A DNA stretch of 64,000 bases, taken from Closterium sp. Naga37s-1 (Eukaryota; Streptophyta; Zygnematophyceae; Desmidiales; Closteriaceae). Both the position numbers and the translations under genes were made by a program. The notes under the pieces are model-generated. The model searched no databases, had not been told where the DNA came from, and worked only from the letters and a program-made list of their open reading frames with translations. The DNA lies in assembly GCA_947471745.1 (NCBI GenBank), contig CANJKZ010001112.1, positions 534,001 to 598,000 on the forward strand, written 5' to 3'. This document shows, in pieces, positions 12,433 to 23,650 of this stretch. Positions within the stretch are counted from its first letter, which is position 1, and every line of letters begins with the position of its first letter.

Positions 12433-12558
12433 TGTGAAAGAATGAGGAATAAATGCACTAGGAAACAGGTGGGTACAAGTAGGAAAACCTAAAAGTGTTG
12501 TACCCCATATTGTCTACCCCACTACAGCCTACACAGACTATAGCATATAAGTTTGACA
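12433..12558 (-). repeat. E2 5' LTR with adjacent primer site
   Basis: A 126-bp LTR, minus strand TGTCAAACTT...CTTTCACA. Immediately downstream in the element (12421-12432) the minus strand reads TGGTATAGAGCA, a near match to the initiator-Met tRNA primer site used by copia elements. Confidence 0.9.
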
Positions 12559-13345
12559 TGAGTCTCGTGCGTGAGTACTCTGCACGAGCAAGACGCAGCT
12601 AACTGTCCCGACGTAGACGCCCGACTCGACGCAGCCACCTGACCTGACTCAGCCACCTGTGCAGACGCAGTGGTCAGTGTGTACAGACTTGACCCAGGCT
12701 GTCGAGTGAACGTAGCCAGGTGACGGCCAGTCCGGGAGCACGTACAGATCGCCACACGCTGCCCTCCAGGAATAAAGGTATCAACCCAGACATCCTGAAT
12801 GGCAGCGTTGCTCACCAAGTTCGTCGAGAACGTGGGGAGGTGGAGACCTGACAGAGAACCGGAGGGGACTGCTGGACAAGGGAGGACCGTGGAGGCTCTC
12901 GCAACTACTGGGCCTCCAGAGGGGTCAGCCAGTGAGACTGGGACAGGTGCTGTGAGTGGTGTGACTGTGGTGCAATCACGAAAGAAGCAACGTGACGCGC
13001 CTGAGTCAAGTGTGAAAGTGTGCAAGACCTCAGCGGAGGCAGGACCTGTGGCAGTAGACGCACTAGCACCTAGAGCGTCGGCAGACTCACGGGCACCTAG
13101 AGCAGCAGCAGACTCACTAGCACCTGGAGCGGCAGCAGACTCACTAGCACCTGGAGTGGCAGTAGACTCACTAGCACCAAAAGCAGCATCCTTAACTCAA
13201 CGATAACCTCCACCACTAGGCCTGCCTCGCTGAACAACCCTCTCACGAAACTACTGAGGGGTGGGGTCGTCCGGGAGAGGCAGTGCCCGCTGCTGTCCAC
13301 CCCTGGCCGCAGCAACTGCCGCGATAGTGGCCATGACAGACAGTG
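12559..13345 (-). pseudogene. E1 protease and residual gag
   Basis: Upstream half of the E1 polyprotein beyond the E2 insertion. The protease box FTLDSGASRCFF is followed by LADPSGGP and FSTNLVSNAAIQD. Upstream lie repeated ALGASES-type pieces and a decayed DPTPQ-stop-FRERVVQRG motif. The zinc-finger-like motif present in E2 and E4 is missing here, so E1 seems to lack most of gag. It joins in frame with 6757 if E2 is removed. Confidence 0.8.
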
Positions 13346-13349
13346 ACGG

Positions 13350-14400
13350 TCACGAGTAGGTCCAGCACCTCCAGCTCCTCCAGCACCAGCAGCACCTCCA
13401 CCAGCAGCAGCAGTAGCACGAGTAGCAGCAGCAGCAGGGCGGCTCAGTGGGGCTGGGCGGCTGCACCTCCAGCACTCTCAGCAACACCTCCACCACCAGC
13501 AGCAGTAGCACTAGTAGCAGCAGCAGCAATAGTTTTTTTTTTTTTTTTAATATATTATTATTATTTAGGGTTTAGGATTGCGCGCGGCCGGGGCTGCAGG
13601 GGCGATGCGCGGCTCGGCAGGGCGGTGCGCAGGCTGCAGGGGCGACGCCCACAGGCTGCAGGGGCGACGCGCAGCTCGGCAGGGCGGCGCGCGGGCTGTA
13701 GGGGCGGCGCGCGGCTCGGCAGGGCGGCGCCCAGGCTGCAAGGGAGACGCTCTGCTCGGCAGGGCGGCGCGCGGGCTGCAGGGGCAGCGCCCACGGGCTG
13801 CAGGGGCGACGTGCGGCTCTGCAGGGCGGCATACGGGCTGCAGGGGCGACGCGCGGCTCTGCAGGGTGGCGTACGGGCTGCAGGGGCAGCGCCCACGAGC
13901 TGCAGGGGCAAGGCGCGGCTTGGCAGGGCGGCGCGCGGGCTGCAGGGGCAGCGCCCACGGGCTGCAAGGGCGACCCGCGGCTCTGCAGGGCGGCGTACGG
14001 GCTGCAGGGGCAGCGCCTACGGGCTGCAGGGGCAGCGCCCACGGGCTGCAGGGGCGACGCGCGGATCGGCAGGGCGGCGCGCGGGCTGCAGAGGCAGCGC
14101 CCACGGGTTGCAGGGGCGAACTAGCGGGCTGCAGGGGCAGCACGCGGGCCACAGGGGCAGGCACGGCTGCAGGGGCAGCACGGTCGCAGGGGCAGGCACG
14201 GCTGCAGGGGCAGCACGGTCGCAGGGGCGAGTACGGCTGCAGGGGCAGCACGGTCGCAGGGACGAGCACGGCTGCAGGGGCAGCATGGTCACAGGGGCGA
14301 GCACGGCTGCAGGGGCAGCGCGGTCGCAGGGGCAGCACGCGGGCTGCAAGGGCAGCGCGACTGCAGGGGCGGAACGTTCGGTGGGCCCTAGGAACGATTC
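13350..14400 (-). repeat. E1 5' leader: GGCTGCAGGGGC repeats and poly-T
   Basis: About 0.8 kb made of variants of GGCTGCAGGGGCAGCGCCCACG and GCGCGGCTCGGCAGGGCGGC (13570-14360). A T-rich tract and ATT repeats at 13530-13565 precede it. The open frames here are low-complexity shadows. Confidence 0.85.
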
Positions 14401-14413
14401 TGCTCTAATACCA

Positions 14414-14544
14414 TGTTAGAATAAGCAGGCAGGAATGGTGGACTAGGTAGCATGCATGAGTACAAGTACCTAACCCTAAAGTGTTGTACCCCTTGTAGGC
14501 TAACCCACTATAGCCTAGAGATAAGACAAACATACAGTTTGACA
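14414..14544 (-). repeat. E1 5' LTR with primer site
   Basis: A 131-bp LTR with TG...CA ends. The primer site on the minus strand is TGGTATTAGAGCA at about 14401-14413. The right target-site copy GTCAG is at 14545-14549. Confidence 0.95.
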
Positions 14545-14724
14545 GTCAGCAATGTAACAACACAGATGTACAAAGTTTTCATACTATATATAAGAATAAT
14601 TTGTTTCTTTACAACATATAAATTGCATTTTTGCACCTAATCATTTTGGTATGATGCAACACAACTGTTTCTAAGAAAGTGAATGCAACGGAATGTGTGA
14701 ACTAGGAATATCAAGAGATACAAA

Positions 14725-14798
14725 TAGCAACCCTACAAGTGTTGTACTCCTTAGAGTGCTACTCACTGTAGCCTAAGCACATATAACAACATTTGACA
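14725..14798 (-). repeat. E3 3' LTR
   Basis: CTACAAGTGTTGTACTCC ... CATATAACAACATTTGACA, followed inside the element by the polypurine tract complement CACCCCCGTAGG. It matches 27346-27417 closely. The outer (left) limit is set by that homology and could be slightly longer. Confidence 0.75.
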
Positions 14799-15005
14799 CA
14801 CCCCCGTAGGCTAAGTGAGGGGCATCAAAGCACGCAGGGTGAACAAACGGTCAGAAGACTAGTCAATGCAAGAGGCAAAGCAAGCTCTGGGTGGATCTCA
14901 ATGACACCACACAAATTACGAGCACAAGACAGCGGTCACAAGGCCAGTTCAAAAGTTCGCTTGGATATATATAGCAAAGCACAACAAGCAGAGCAAACAA
15001 CAAGT

Positions 15006-16851
15006 CTACAGCAACCGAGGGCCTACCTCAATAAGCCCCAACTGCACACAGAACCTGTGGTGATCACCAGGCGCCAAGGCCTTGGTGAAGACGTCGGCAG
15101 TGTTGGCTTCTGAGGCCACAAAGTCCAAGCGTGCCTGGCCGCGTCGCTGCAACTCTCGCAGGAGGAAGTACCTCACGTCAATATGCTTCACTCTGCTCTC
15201 CAGTTGAGGCTCTCGACACAGGAGGATCATGACCTTGTTGTAAGCGTACAAGGTCAGTGCAGAGCGAGGCCGCTCACCAAGGTCGGCGAGCAAGAAGGTC
15301 AACCAGCAAAGCTCCTATGCCGCCATGGCACCAGCGTAGATCTCTGCCTCTGCACTGGACGTAGCCACAGACGACGACCGTGTAGACCTCCACGACACAA
15401 CACCAGCACCCAGATTGAAGCAGTAACCCCGAGTCAAGTGCTGAGTCTCCACGTCGTCAGCAGTCGTAGTGACCGGTCAACACAACTGGTTGTGTCCCTC
15501 CAAGCACAAGCCCCATGCCTGATGTAGTCGCCAGGTACTTCGCCACCCTCACAGCAGCTGTCCAGTGAACTGGAAGGTGTCTCCCAGTTGCAACAAAGCG
15601 AGAGAGGACGTTGAGGGGAAAGGCGATGTCCGGCCGAGTACAAGTCATCAGGTACATGAGGCAGCCCACAAGCTCTGCGTATGGGCCACTAGACTCAAAG
15701 GGCTCGTAGGGAAAAGGGCAAGTGAGTCGGTGATCAACTGCAAGAGGAGTGGGCTGTGTGGTGGAGAACTGAAACCCGAACCGCCGAAGGACCTGCTGCA
15801 CCATGTGTGACTGAGTCAGTGTGATGGTGTGAGCGGCTCTGTCCCTCGTGATCTGCAGGCCAAGGTAGCACTGCGGTTCACCGAAGTCAGTGCACTTGTG
15901 TCTCTTCTGCAGTTTGGATTTCACCTCAGTCAGAGCTGCCCTGTCTGCTGTAGCAAAGACCAAGTCGTCGACGTACACTAGTATAAAGAAAGGAGTGGAA
16001 CTAGTGCGAACAAACAGCGACGGGTCGGCAGAAAAAGGACGGAACACAAGGTCACGAAGCGTGGAGCGAAGACTGTCGTGCCACTCACGGGGCGACTGGT
16101 GGAGACCATAGACTGGCCACCTCAGGCTCCACTGGGTCCCAGGTGGGAAGGTGTCAGTGAAGCCAAGAGGACGGCGCAGCCAGATCTCCTCGTGTAGGTG
16201 ACCCTGGAGAAACGCAGTGGAGAATTCAAGGGAGTGCAGCTCGTAATCACGCTGTGTTGCTACGTGCAGTAACACCTGAAGAGTAGTCATCTTCGGGGTC
16301 GGGGCGAAGATCTAGAAGAAGTCAACTCCCTCACGCTGACTGAAACCCATAGCCACGTAGCGCGCTTTGAACATAGGTGGTGAACCAGGCGGCCGATTCA
16401 CCTTGAAGAGCCACATGCCATCGACAACGTTCGCCCTGGGAGGGGGAACTGCGTCGACATACGTGCCTGTGGATCCCCAAGACGCTAAGTCTGCATCCAT
16501 AGCCGCTTTCCACTAAGAGGCCTACTTCCCTAACACTGCCTCACGGTACGTGCGAGGTGTCGGTATGTCAAGGGCGTCGAGGTCTCCCTCAAGGGAAAGC
16601 AGCATGGCGTAGAGAGAGGGGGAAGTGGCTGCTAAGAACTCCAGCTCAAACTGCCTGTCCTCTATGACGTCACAGCCAAGGGCAGACTCACCCCCGACGG
16701 ACAGAGGACAGGGAGGTGGAGCAGCCACCACACGCGTGGTGTAGTCAAGACGGCGGGTGGAAGCAAAGTCAGCGACAGCGGTAGTAAGAGCCAAGACAGA
16801 CGACGGAGAGGCACGAGGGTCGGTGACAAGAGAGGCGAGAACACGAGACAA
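15006..16851 (-). pseudogene. E3 reverse transcriptase and RNase H
   Basis: RNase H C-part at 15006-15302 (TFLLADLGERPRS, KHIDVRYFLLRELQRRG, ANTADVFTKAL). The RT is mainly at 15457-16290 (MTTLQVLLHVATQRDYELHS, FSTAFLQGHLHEEIWL, YVDDLVFATAD, MVQQVLRRFGF). The RT N-part is at 16312-16500 (GTYVDAVPPPRANVVDGMW) and 16522-16851. The catalytic YVDD is intact. Several stops break it, including a TAG for the expected Gln after FF near 16315. Confidence 0.88.
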
Positions 16852-17218
16852 CAGGGTGAGTAGTAGTCAGTGATAGGGTGAGAGGAAACGGTGAGAGACA
16901 ACTTAGGAGGTGAGGGGAGAACAGATACAGGCAGAGAACGACGAGGAGGAGAACGAAACAAGACAGTGCAGAGGTCGGCAAAAGGAGACGAGGGCCGAGC
17001 ACGCGGAGGACAACGACTGGTCCAGTCGTGCGGAACAACAGGAGGAGACGACCATGACTTAGGAGGAGAGAAAACAGCCGGAGTCGAGTCCGGAGGAGGA
17101 AACGTAGGACCGTACGCAGTAGGTGACTGGGAGTGGACAGGAGGAGAGGAAGGAAGACCAAGGGCCCGAAGGCCACTCACTGGAGGGAACAGCTGCTGTA
17201 AAGGTGGCGGCTGCGGCG

Positions 17219-17266
<48 letters not shown>

Positions 17267-17780
17267 ACTGCTGTTGCTGCTGGTCCAACTGCTGCAGCTC
17301 CTGCCTCTCCTGCTCCACCCGCTCCTGCTCCTCGCGCTCAAGCCGGCAAAGAGCCTGGAAACGTGTGTCGTAGTGGTGGGGAGGCGGCGTGCCTCCAGCT
17401 CCTACAGTGCCGCACCTCCTGCTCCCCAGAACTAACGCCAGCAGCGCCAGCACCTCCAGCTCCAGCACCCCCAGAACTAGCGCCACCTGCGCCAGCACCT
17501 CTAGCTCTAGCACCTCTAGCTCCAGCACCCCCAGAACCAGTGCCACCTGTGCCAGCACCTCCAGCTCCAGCACCCCCAAAAGTAGCACCTCCAGTGCCAG
17601 AACCTCCAGCTCCGGTACCCCCAGAGCTAGCGCCACCTGCGCCAGCACCTCCAGCTCCAGCACCCCTCGAACGAGCACCCCCAGACCGAGTACCGCCAGT
17701 GGCTGCACCTCCAGCTCCAACACCAACCGAGTCCACAGTAACCTGTCGCGGAAGTGCCGAAGGCTGCTAAGGGGACTGTG
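16852..17780 (-). pseudogene. E3 integrase-RT linker with CTG/CAG repeat
   Basis: Low-complexity linker. It contains a (CTG)n tract at about 17220-17281, read as poly-Gln in one minus frame next to RQELQQLDQQQQQ. It also contains GAGGAGAGGASSGG repeats (17400-17730). Frames are interrupted, so this is decayed coding sequence. Confidence 0.7.
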
Positions 17781-18950
17781 AGGAGGACTGCGGGGAGGGA
17801 GACGCTACCTGACGCGCGACCGAGGGTAGAGGGGTAGCATGAGACACACCTAACGGGGCAGGACCAGGGGGGGGTGGGGGGACCGAAGGAGCGGGAGCAG
17901 GGGGAAGAGAGGGTGCGAAGAAGAGGGGGGGGAGGGGGAACCGGGAGACCTCGACAGGGGTACCGGGTGTAGTAGAACACAGACTCATCAAACCGGACGT
18001 CACGAGAGTCGAGAAACTGGTGGAGGGGCGGGTGGTAAAAGGAGTAGTCAGGAGAGCCCACCGGGAAACCAAGGAAGACACAGGGGATGGCGCGATCCGA
18101 GAGTTTGTCCGCAGAGGTGTCGCGGACAAGCGCAAGGCAGCCCCAGACGTGAAAGGCCGACCCAACACCAGGGGACCCAGTCCAAAGACTGGTCGGTGAA
18201 GCCTCTGGCCGCGAGACACGCGGCTGGAGGTTCACCTGGTGCGCGCCGTAGCGCAGAGCGTAGGGCCACAGAAAATGGGGTGCATGGGCATGGATCATGG
18301 ACGTGCGGGCGATGTCCATGACTAAGCCAATGCGGCGCTCAGCAACCCCATTCTGTTGTGTGGACTCCGGCAGCGTCCATGACTGTCTGATGCCCTGCTC
18401 GCCGTAGAACCCGGCAAGGACGCCGGAGCGAAACTCACCCCCATGGTCGGAGTGGAAACAACGGACACGACTACCACGAGTGCCTTTAGTGGCCAGAAGC
18501 CACCGGATCAGCGTAGAAGTCACATAGGACTTCTTCGCGAGAGGAAACACCGTGGTGTACCTGGAGTAGTCGTCAACGACCACTAGAAAGTAGCGCTCCC
18601 TCTCAGGTCCCAACGTGGGGGCAGGGCCCCAGACGTCCAAGTGGAGAGTCTGGAAGGGAGCAGTGGCCGGACAATGAGAGGAGGAGTGCGGAGTGACGCG
18701 CAGGCGGCCAGGGACGCAAGGAGTGCAAGGTGGAGCAAACGAAGGAGGGAGCTACGGAAAGACGTGCGGGAGACCTGAGACAAGACTATGACTAGCCATG
18801 TTGCGGAGGCTGGGGATCGACGGGTGGCCAAGACGGTGGTGCTACAAGACGGTCGGGTGGGCGAGAGACCGATAGGAGCAAGACACAGCAATCTGACCAG
18901 ACGCAGCAACATGACTAGACACAGCAACCGGAGGGGACGCAGTGACCGGA
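17627..18950 (-). pseudogene. E3 integrase
   Basis: MDVWGPAPTLGPERERYFL begins the core, with VVVDDYSRYTTVFPL, CFHSDHGGEF (second Asp) and QQNGVAERRIG (Glu). IARTSMIHAHAPHFLWPY and CVFLGFPVGSPDYSFYHP follow. Upstream, 18641-18950 encodes the decayed pre-integrase region (PSPASATWL). The sequence differs clearly from E1, E2, E4 and E5, supporting a separate subfamily. Confidence 0.88.
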
Positions 18951-18959
18951 CTCTACTAC

Positions 18960-19630
18960 CTAGGGGGACGCAGTCACCTGACCGGACTCTGCTACCTGGG
19001 AGGACGTAGTGTGCAGAACAAAGAGACTTGAGTGGGGCTCCCTGGTGAACGTGGCAAGAAGTGCCCCGGTGGAAGCGTCAGTACAGATCGCCGTCCTCCC
19101 GTGCGCAGGAAAAGTGATTCTGATCCCACGGTCCTGAAGGTATCCAACACCCACCAAGTTCCGAGAGAACGAGGGGATGTAGAGACCAGTGAGGAAACCA
19201 GAGGGGACAGCTGGGCACGGGAGAGTGGTCGAGCTGCGAGCAACTGCTGGTCCTGAAGTAGGATCAGCCAGGGCAACTGGGATTGGAGCCGAAAGAGGTG
19301 TGACAGTAGTGTGGTCACGGAAGAAGCACTGAGACGCTCCGGAGTCCAGCGTGAAGGAGAGCGACGCAACAATAGTCGTCACGGCTGGGCTAGTGACTAC
19401 ACAAGCACCTACACTAAAAGCACAAGTACCGACACTAGCAACAGGCAAAGGTCCTAAGCTAGGAACACGTAAGCCAAGAGATCCGTACGTGACAGAAAAA
19501 ACAACATCCATAGACATATCAAACACAGGGTAACCACTACGAAACAGACCGGGCCAGATCGGGGGAGCCGACTCAGGCAAGGTAGAGGTCGTCGAGGCGA
19601 CTGTAGCAGCGCTGTGCAGAGTGGTCAGGA
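18960..19630 (-). pseudogene. E3 protease
   Basis: Aspartic protease box FTLDSGASQCFFRDHTT followed by ALADPTSGPAVARSS and YIPSFSRNLVGVGYLQD. The open frame runs into the E4 LTR at 19631. The true upstream coding sequence resumes at 26148. Confidence 0.85.
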
Positions 19631-19764
19631 TGTCAAAGTATATGCATGTTACATATGTGTAGGCTATAGTGGGGTAGCCAACATGGGGTACAACCCCTTT
19701 TAGGGTTTCATACTTGTACCCAACTCTTTCATAGTTCATCCATTCCTGCTGCTAGATTCTAACA
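19631..19764 (+). repeat. E4 5' LTR
   Basis: TGTCAAAGTATATGCATG ... CTAGATTCTAACA, 134 bp, followed directly by the primer site TGGTATCAAAGCAC. The core GTGGGGTAGCCAACATGGGG is recognisably shared with the LTRs of E1, E2 and E5. Confidence 0.95.
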
Positions 19765-19849
19765 TGGTATCAAAGCACTAGGTCCGTAGGACCGTCTTTT
19801 TTTTTTCGGGCCCACCTACCATTGCGGTTACCGCGCTACCCCACGTGTT

Positions 19850-20515
19850 ATCCTGCCTGCCTGCCTTGCCTTGTGACGTGCTGCGCTGCACGCGCCGTCC
19901 TGCAGCCCTCGCGCTGCCTACTGCTGCCTTAGGCCAGCGCGCCGCCCCTGCAGGCCCGTAAGGCCCGCGCGCCGCCCCTGCAGGCTCGTAAGGCCAGCGC
20001 ACCGCCCCTGCAGGCCTGTCTTGCCCGCGAGGCGCCCCTGCAGGCCCGTCAGGCCCGCGAACCGCCCCTGCAGACGCGACCCCGCCCTGCCGCTGACGCA
20101 GCCCCGCCCTACCGCGGTCGCGCCCCTGCCCTGCCGCCGACGCGGCCCCGCCCTACCGCTGTCGCGGCCCCGCCCTGCCGCCGACGCGGCCCCGCCAGGT
20201 CGTTGTCGCGGCACCGCCTTGCCGCTGACTCGGCCCCGCCCTGCCTCTGACGCGGCCCCGCCCTGCCGCTGACGCGGCCCCGCCCTACCGCAGTCGCGGC
20301 CCCGCCCTGCCTCTGACGCGGCCCCGCCCTGACGCCAACGCGGCCCCGCCCTGCCGCCGACGCGGCCCCGCCAGGTCGCTGATGCGGCCACGCCCTGCCA
20401 CTGCCGCGGCCCCGCCCTGCCGCCGACGCGGCCCCGACATCCGCCGACGCGGCCCCGACCTGCCGCTGTCGCGGCCCCGCCCAGCCGCCGACGCTGCCCC
20501 GGCTACTGCTACTGC
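19850..20515 (+). repeat. E4 5' leader: CGGCCCCGCCCTGCCGCTGA repeats
   Basis: About 0.6 kb of variants of the unit CGGCCCCGCCCTGCCGCTGACG (roughly 22 bp), preceded by CGCCCCTGCAGGCCCGTAAGGC repeats. It lies between primer site and gag, as in the other elements, but with an unrelated unit. Confidence 0.85.
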
Positions 20516-20519
20516 TACT

Positions 20520-21600
20520 ACTGGCGGTGGCCAGATGCAGCTCCAGCGAAGTCAGCGTGAGTCTCTCACGCCCCAGCAGCTTCGTGAGTGGTACGCTAGT
20601 TGGGGTTGTGGCGGTAGCCGTCGTAGCTGTCGCCTTGGAGCTGGTCAGTTGGGAGCGTCTGGCAGTGGCCAGCTGCAGCTGCAGCGGCGTCCGCGCGAGA
20701 CACCTACGTCCCAGCAGCTTCACGAGTGGTACGCTCAGAGTAGAGAGTCTCGGAGTACCGTTCGCTGCCCGTACGTCATTCGCACAGGTGATCGGGCTGG
20801 TCAGGCTTGCGGGACGCTTGGTCACACACAGTCCCGCTGCTTCGCCCGTTTGAGCGATGCCTGGCGTACCGAGTTTGGCAACGAGGCTGAGCTCCCCACC
20901 TGGCTGGAGCTGCTTGGGCAGAGGGTAGATATCTTTGCTATTGACTATTATGCTATTCTCACTACCATGTATGCATTGCATACTAGTGCTGACCGTGCCT
21001 GTTACCTGTGCGTACCGCCTGACCCAGGTATAGAGGCTGCTGCTCTAGGGGCTAGTGCGTCTCCTGCTCTAGGTGCTGGTGAGGCTGCTGCTCCAGGTGC
21101 TGGTGAGTCTGCTCTCTCTGGTACTGCGCCTGCTGAGGCCTTGTACACCTTCACACATGACTCAGGTGCTTCCCGCTCCTTCTTTCGCGACAGCACCACC
21201 CTCACGCCGCTCAGTCAGCCGGTTCCAGTCTCCCTGGCAGACCCCTCTGGGGGTCCAGTCCTTGCGCACTCCTCCACGGTCCTGCCGTGTCCGGCGGTCC
21301 CGTCTGGCTCCCTGTCAGGTCTTCACCTCCCCTCGTTCTCTACGAACTTGGTGAGTGGTGCTGACCTCCAGGACCAGTGGGTTGACCAGTTCACTCTTGG
21401 AGGTCAGCGTGTGACCCACTGTCCGTGCTCCCGGACGGGCCGGCACCTGGCCACGTTTACCCGTGTGCCTGGCTCGAGTCTGTACACACTGACTACTGTG
21501 TCCCCTCAGGTCGCTGCGTCTGCGTCTGCGTCAGGTCAGCTAGCGGCCCCCTGCTTGTGTCGCGCTTTGTCGCACCAGACCCTCCTTTGGCACTACTGCC
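20520..21600 (+). pseudogene. E4 gag-like region and protease
   Basis: MQLQRSQRESLTPQQLREWY, a second TPTSQQLHEWYAQS, and the zinc-finger-like CPYVIRTGDRAGQACGTLGH...RCF (CX13CX4HX4C). Then come ARLSDAWRTEFGNEAELPTW and RVDIFAIDYYAILTTMYAL, and the protease box THDSGASRSFFRD. No standard CX2CX4HX4C knuckle is present. The frame is lost near 21590. Confidence 0.88.
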
Positions 21601-22546
21601 TTGGGTGCAGCGCCTTCGTAGCATGCACCGCCGTGTCCTTGTCTCTGGTCTTCTCAGGGTTCTCCCTCCCCTCCCACCCTCACCTGCTCCTCCCTGTCTT
21701 CCCTGTGTCGAGGGGCGGTAGCGCGCCGCTCCTCACTCCTCCTAATTTCCCCCGACGACTGCTCCCCTGCATACCCTGCACATGGACGTGTGGGGCCCAG
21801 CCTGCGTCAGTGAGCAGGAGCGCGAGTGGTACTTCCTGCTGGTTGTTGACGACTACTTGCGTTACACCACGGTCTTCCCCTTGCGCCCCAAGGGTGAGGT
21901 CTCTGATGTTTTGATCCCTTGGATCTGCGCTGCCCGTCTTCAGCTCCGCGAGCGGTTCGCGACGGAGTTTCCCGTTCTGCGTCTGCACTCTGACAGAGGT
22001 GGGGAGGTTTCCTCTGACCTTCAGCAGAGCTTTTGTCGTGGGGAGGGCATTCGCCAGACGTTCACGCTTCCGGCCTCTCCGTAGCAGAATGGGGTTGCTG
22101 AGCGCCGCATTGGCTTGGTCATGGAGGTCGCTCGTACCTCCATGGTCCATGCGGCTGCCCCCCATTTTCTGTGGCCGTTTGCGGTCCGCTACGCCACGCA
22201 TCAGCTCAACATCTGGCCCCGTGTCTCCTTGCCGGAGACGTCGCCCACACTGCAGTGGACGGGGGAGGTTGGCGATGCGTCGGTGTTCCGGGTCTGGGGT
22301 TCTCGTGCCTTTGTCCGCGATACCACCGCGGACAAGCTCTCCGCCCGCGTTGTTCCCTGTGTCTTCCTTCGCTTTGTCCCTGACGCGCCTGGGTGGCAGT
22401 TTTACCACCCCACCTCGCGCCGTGTCTTCCCCTCTCAGGACGTCACGTTCGACGAGTCGGTTCCCTTTTACCGTCTCTTCCCCTACCGCACTGCCCCTCT
22501 CCCCCCCCCCCGCCGCTCTTCCTCGCTCCAGGTGCTCCCCAGGTAG
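21600..22546 (+). pseudogene. E4 integrase
   Basis: HMDVWGPACV (first Asp), VVDDYLRYTTVFPL, LRLHSDRGGEVSS (second Asp), then GVAERRIGLVMEVARTSM with the Glu. The Gln before NGVAERR is a TAG codon at 22083. VFLRFVPDAPGWQFYHP and DVTFDESVPFYRLF close the domain. Confidence 0.88.
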
Positions 22547-23650
22547 ACCCCCTCCCCGCTCCCGGTCCTGCTCCTTCAGGTGTGTCTCAGGTAGACCCTC
22601 CTCCCTTGCCTGCGCTGGTTGAGGTCACTGGTGACTCAGATCCTGCTGAGGGTGGTTCTGCTCGGGGTGCTGCTTCTGGGGGTGCTGTGCTTGGGCGTGA
22701 GGAGTCTGGGGGTGCTGAGCCTGGGGGTACTGAGTCTGGTGGTGCTGCACCTGGGGGCGCTGAGGCGTCTGGTGAGCAGACTCCCTGGAGCGGCCGTCTC
22801 CGTAGTCGCTCCGCTGGTGCCTCGCCGCTACATTCTCGTCGTCAACTCCCTCTCTCCCCACAGCAGCTGCGTGAGTGGTACGTTAGCCTTCAGGGTCGAG
22901 CTGCTGGAGCTAGGGGCCCTGCTGCGGGAGGAGCTGGAGCTGGTGACTCTGCTACTGGAGTTGTTTCTATTGGAGGCCCTGGAGCTGGAGGTGCCGGTTC
23001 TGGGGGTGCTACTGCTGGTGGCGCTGGAGATGGAGGTTCTGGAGCTGCTGCGGGTGCTGGCGCTGGAGGTTCTGGAGCTGTTGGAAGTGCTGGCACTGGT
23101 GGCGCTGGAGCTGGAGGTTCTAGAGCAGCTGCGGGTGCTGGCGCTGGAGGTTCTGGAGCTGTTGGAGGTGCTGGCGCTGAGGGTTCTAAGTCTGCTGTTG
23201 CACGGTCTCCTTGGAGTAGCCGCCTTCGTCCGTGTGTGCCTCTCACCTCACAGCAGCTGCACGACTGGTACGGTTGCCGTCAGGGTCGCGCTTCTGGAGC
23301 TCGGGGCTCTGCCGCTGGAGGTACTTCTGCTGACGTCACTGGAAATGGGAGTGGTGCTGGTCCCGGAGGTGCTCGTACTGGAGGTACTGGAGCCGCTGGG
23401 GCTGGAGGTGCTGAGCCTGAGGGTGCTACTGCTGGAGACCCTGGGTCTGGGGGTGCTGCTGCTGGAGACACTGAGGCTGGAGACCCTGGGACTGGAGGTG
23501 CCGGTTCTGGGGGTGCTGCTGGTGGAGCTGGTCCTGGAGGAGCTGGCGCTGAGGGTTCTAGAGCTGCTGGAGGTGCTGGAGCTGCTGGGGGTGCTGGAGC
23601 TGCTGGTGCTGGTGGCACTGCACAACGGCGCCTGTTCTTTGCTCCACCGT
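22547..23650 (+). pseudogene. E4 Gly/Ala-rich linker
   Basis: About 360 residues of GGAEPGGTESGGAAPGGAE and GAGGSGAVGGAGAGG repeats. Two copies of the motif QLPLSPQQLREWYVSLQGR / CVPLTSQQLHDWYGCRQGR are embedded. The Leu-rich and Ser/Pro-rich open frames in other registers are shadows of this repeat. Confidence 0.8.

Larger units (their letters stand above)
6763..12558 (-). mobile_element. E2: copia element nested in E1
   Basis: Minus-strand copia element with target duplication TGAGT (6758-6762 and 12559-12563). Its 5' LTR (12433-12558, 126 bp) is complete. Its 3' LTR is reduced to the first 18 bp at 6763-6780, because a deletion fuses it directly to the middle of RNase H. It carries a GGGGCCGCGAGG-type leader, a gag-like region with a zinc-finger-like motif, protease, integrase, linker and RT. 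It is broken by a TAG near 10035, a frameshift near 7245 and the 3' deletion. Confidence 0.93.
1979..14544 (-). mobile_element. E1: Ty1/copia LTR retrotransposon, interrupted by E2
   Basis: Full-length minus-strand copia element with 131-bp LTRs (1979-2109 and 14414-14544) differing at two positions. It is flanked by the 5-bp target duplication GTCAG (1974-1978 and 14545-14549). Minus-strand order is LTR, primer site, GC-rich leader, protease, integrase, Gly/Ala linker, reverse transcriptase, RNase H, polypurine tract, LTR, which is the copia order. E2 (6763-12558) is inserted in the region just upstream of the integrase core. Removing E2 and one TGAGT copy restores the reading frame across the site. 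There is also one apparent frameshift in the linker near 5060. The near-identical LTRs suggest a recent insertion. Confidence 0.95.
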
